Shown here piece by piece: positions 23,261 to 24,060 of a stretch of 24,060 nt of DNA. Under the pieces are notes generated by a model. The model was not told the DNA's origin, ran no database searches, and worked only from the letters and a program-made list of their open reading frames with translations. The position numbers were made by a program, and so were the translations under genes. The stretch comes from CAYWHE01 sp964458125 (GTDB lineage Bacteria > Bacteroidota > Bacteroidia > AKYH767-A > OLB10). Within the stretch, counting starts at the first letter, position 1. Each line of letters starts with the position of its first letter. Where the stretch lies: the NCBI GenBank assembly GCA_964458125.1, contig CAYWHE010000037.1, forward strand, positions 1 through 24,060. The letters are read 5' to 3'.

Positions 23261-24060
23261 ATGAGAAAGCTAAAACTGCTGCTTACAAAAAAGAAGGAGG
23301 ATGCCGGTCAGGTGAATGAACTGGAAATTTTTTCACTTGCCGGGAAAAAATCTCCTGCAGAGCATCCGCAGGAAAAGGATTTGTATTCAGGGGAATCCAA
23401 TGAAAATATTGATGTCACGGGTGGAAACCAGGATCAACTGGCGTTGGAGAATGCTGAAGGCAATGATTCAATTCCGGTTATCAATGCCCGGGAAGGCTCA
23501 GCGGGTGAATCGTCCAATGTTGCTGCAGGCATTGTCTTGAAAGGGGTAGGTGGAGATGCTGAAAATGATGACCTGCCAGGCCACAGGAAAACTTCCGGTG
23601 GCGATGATTTGAAAACCGGAAAAATTGACGGTGGTGTGGATCTTCATCCTGACCGAAAGGTAAGCCATGACCTTGATCAAAATTCTCCGAATGAAAGCAC
23701 AAATTTTAACGGCTCATCTGGAAAGATAGCCGGAAGTAATTCAGGCACTGTTTCATCGGGAAACGCTGCAGGTCAATTAACGGCAGGCACAACCGGCACT
23801 GCAGGGCCGGGAGGAAGCAGTGATGCCGGCGCTGGTTCGTCAGGTGCCAGCCAGGTTACAGGAGCAACGGGAGCAAGTGTGGGTACTGCACCGCCTGGAA
23901 ATGCAGGACAGGCAGGAAACGCTGCAGGCCAGACAACGGCAGGCACAGCCGGCACTGCAGGGTCGGGAGGAAGCAGTGATGCCGGCGCTGGTACGGCAGG
24001 TACCGGCCAGGTTGCCGGAACATCGGGAGCAGGTGTGGGTACTGCACCATCTGGAAATGC
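23261..24060 (+). CDS. Long Gly/Ala/Thr/Ser-rich repeat protein, candidate effector (partial, runs off window)
   Basis: The frame starting at the ATG at 23261 is open to the end of the window, giving at least 266 residues. The N-terminus is basic (MRKLKLLLTKKKEDAG), then residues ~17-165 are hydrophilic, rich in Asp, Asn, Gly and Ser, and probably disordered. From residue ~167 the protein consists of a 52-residue tandem repeat with GTAGTAG, GGSSDAGAG and VGTAP patterns, almost free of charge and aromatics. It follows PAAR, DUF4123 and the accessory gene, the position held by the caspase-like effector in module 2, so a toxin domain may lie beyond the window. It is not collagen: glycine does not recur every third residue. 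Confidence 0.65.
   Translation, partial: MRKLKLLLTKKKEDAGQVNELEIFSLAGKKSPAEHPQEKDLYSGESNENIDVTGGNQDQLALENAEGNDSIPVINAREGSAGESSNVAAGIVLKGVGGDAENDDLPGHRKTSGGDDLKTGKIDGGVDLHPDRKVSHDLDQNSPNESTNFNGSSGKIAGSNSGTVSSGNAAGQLTAGTTGTAGPGGSSDAGAGSSGASQVTGATGASVGTAPPGNAGQAGNAAGQTTAGTAGTAGSGGSSDAGAGTAGTGQVAGTSGAGVGTAPSGN
23759..24060 (+). repeat. 156-bp in-frame tandem repeat, about two units seen
   Basis: One unit spans 23759-23914. The next starts at 23915 with the same GGAAACGCTGCAGG and is cut by the window end after 146 bp. The period of 156 bp equals 52 codons, so the reading frame is kept. Long stretches are identical (for example GGAGGAAGCAGTGATGCCGG), with scattered third-base and amino-acid changes. 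More units probably follow. Confidence 0.85.

Noticed and set aside
23316..23540. A 74-codon plus-strand frame
   Set aside because: It is an out-of-frame shadow of the long open frame that begins at 23261 and runs to the window end.
23759..24060. Tandem repeats considered as a CRISPR array or collagen-like domain
   Set aside because: The repeats are adjacent without spacers and keep one reading frame, so it is not CRISPR; glycine is frequent but not at every third residue, so it is not collagen-like.

Overview
The window is one uninterrupted run of plus-strand genes: the structural core of a Bacteroidota-type type VI secretion system (subtype T6SSiii), followed by three cargo modules, each with its own PAAR tip protein and DUF4123 adaptor. 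Bacteroidota is indicated by the marker subunits TssN and TssO, by the form of the Hcp/TssD, and by A-rich leaders with no clear Shine-Dalgarno in front of most genes. The species cannot be named. The structural genes are about half GC; part of the second cargo module is visibly richer in AT.

Core (1-10766): the 3' end of ClpV/TssH, then TssB, TssC, Hcp/TssD, VgrG, TssE, TssF, TssG, TssN, TssK and TssO. A strong intrinsic terminator follows hcp. No TssA, TssJ, TssL or TssM is present, as expected for this subtype; TssP, TssQ and TssR are not in the window.

Module 1 (10838-16394): a PAAR protein with a C-terminal transthyretin-like extension, a 689-residue protein with an alpha/beta-hydrolase-like core whose nucleophile position is Gly, a DUF4123 adaptor, small unknown proteins, a compact protein carrying the signature residues of the ExoY/anthrax edema factor nucleotidyl cyclases, and a protein with a CheD-like Cys/His deamidase signature.

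Module 2 (16420-21481): DUF4123 adaptor, PAAR, a small accessory protein, a 485-residue putative effector with a caspase/CHAT-like (clan CD) His...Cys dyad, and four small downstream genes that look like immunity candidates. Two of these are PepSY-like and one is a lipoprotein. Most genes here are tightly coupled or overlapping.

Module 3 (21638 to the end): PAAR, DUF4123, a paralogue of the module 2 accessory protein, and the start of a long Gly/Ala/Thr/Ser-rich protein with 156-bp tandem repeats that runs off the window.

Working model (inference): one VgrG spike is capped alternately by one of three PAAR proteins, each loaded through its own DUF4123 adaptor with different cargo. The most notable points are a probable T6SS-linked ExoY-like cyclase beside a CheD-like deamidase, a caspase-like effector with PepSY-type candidate inhibitors, and a shared C-terminal Gly-Trp-Ser-Phe-type tail on TssK and two DUF4123 adaptors.
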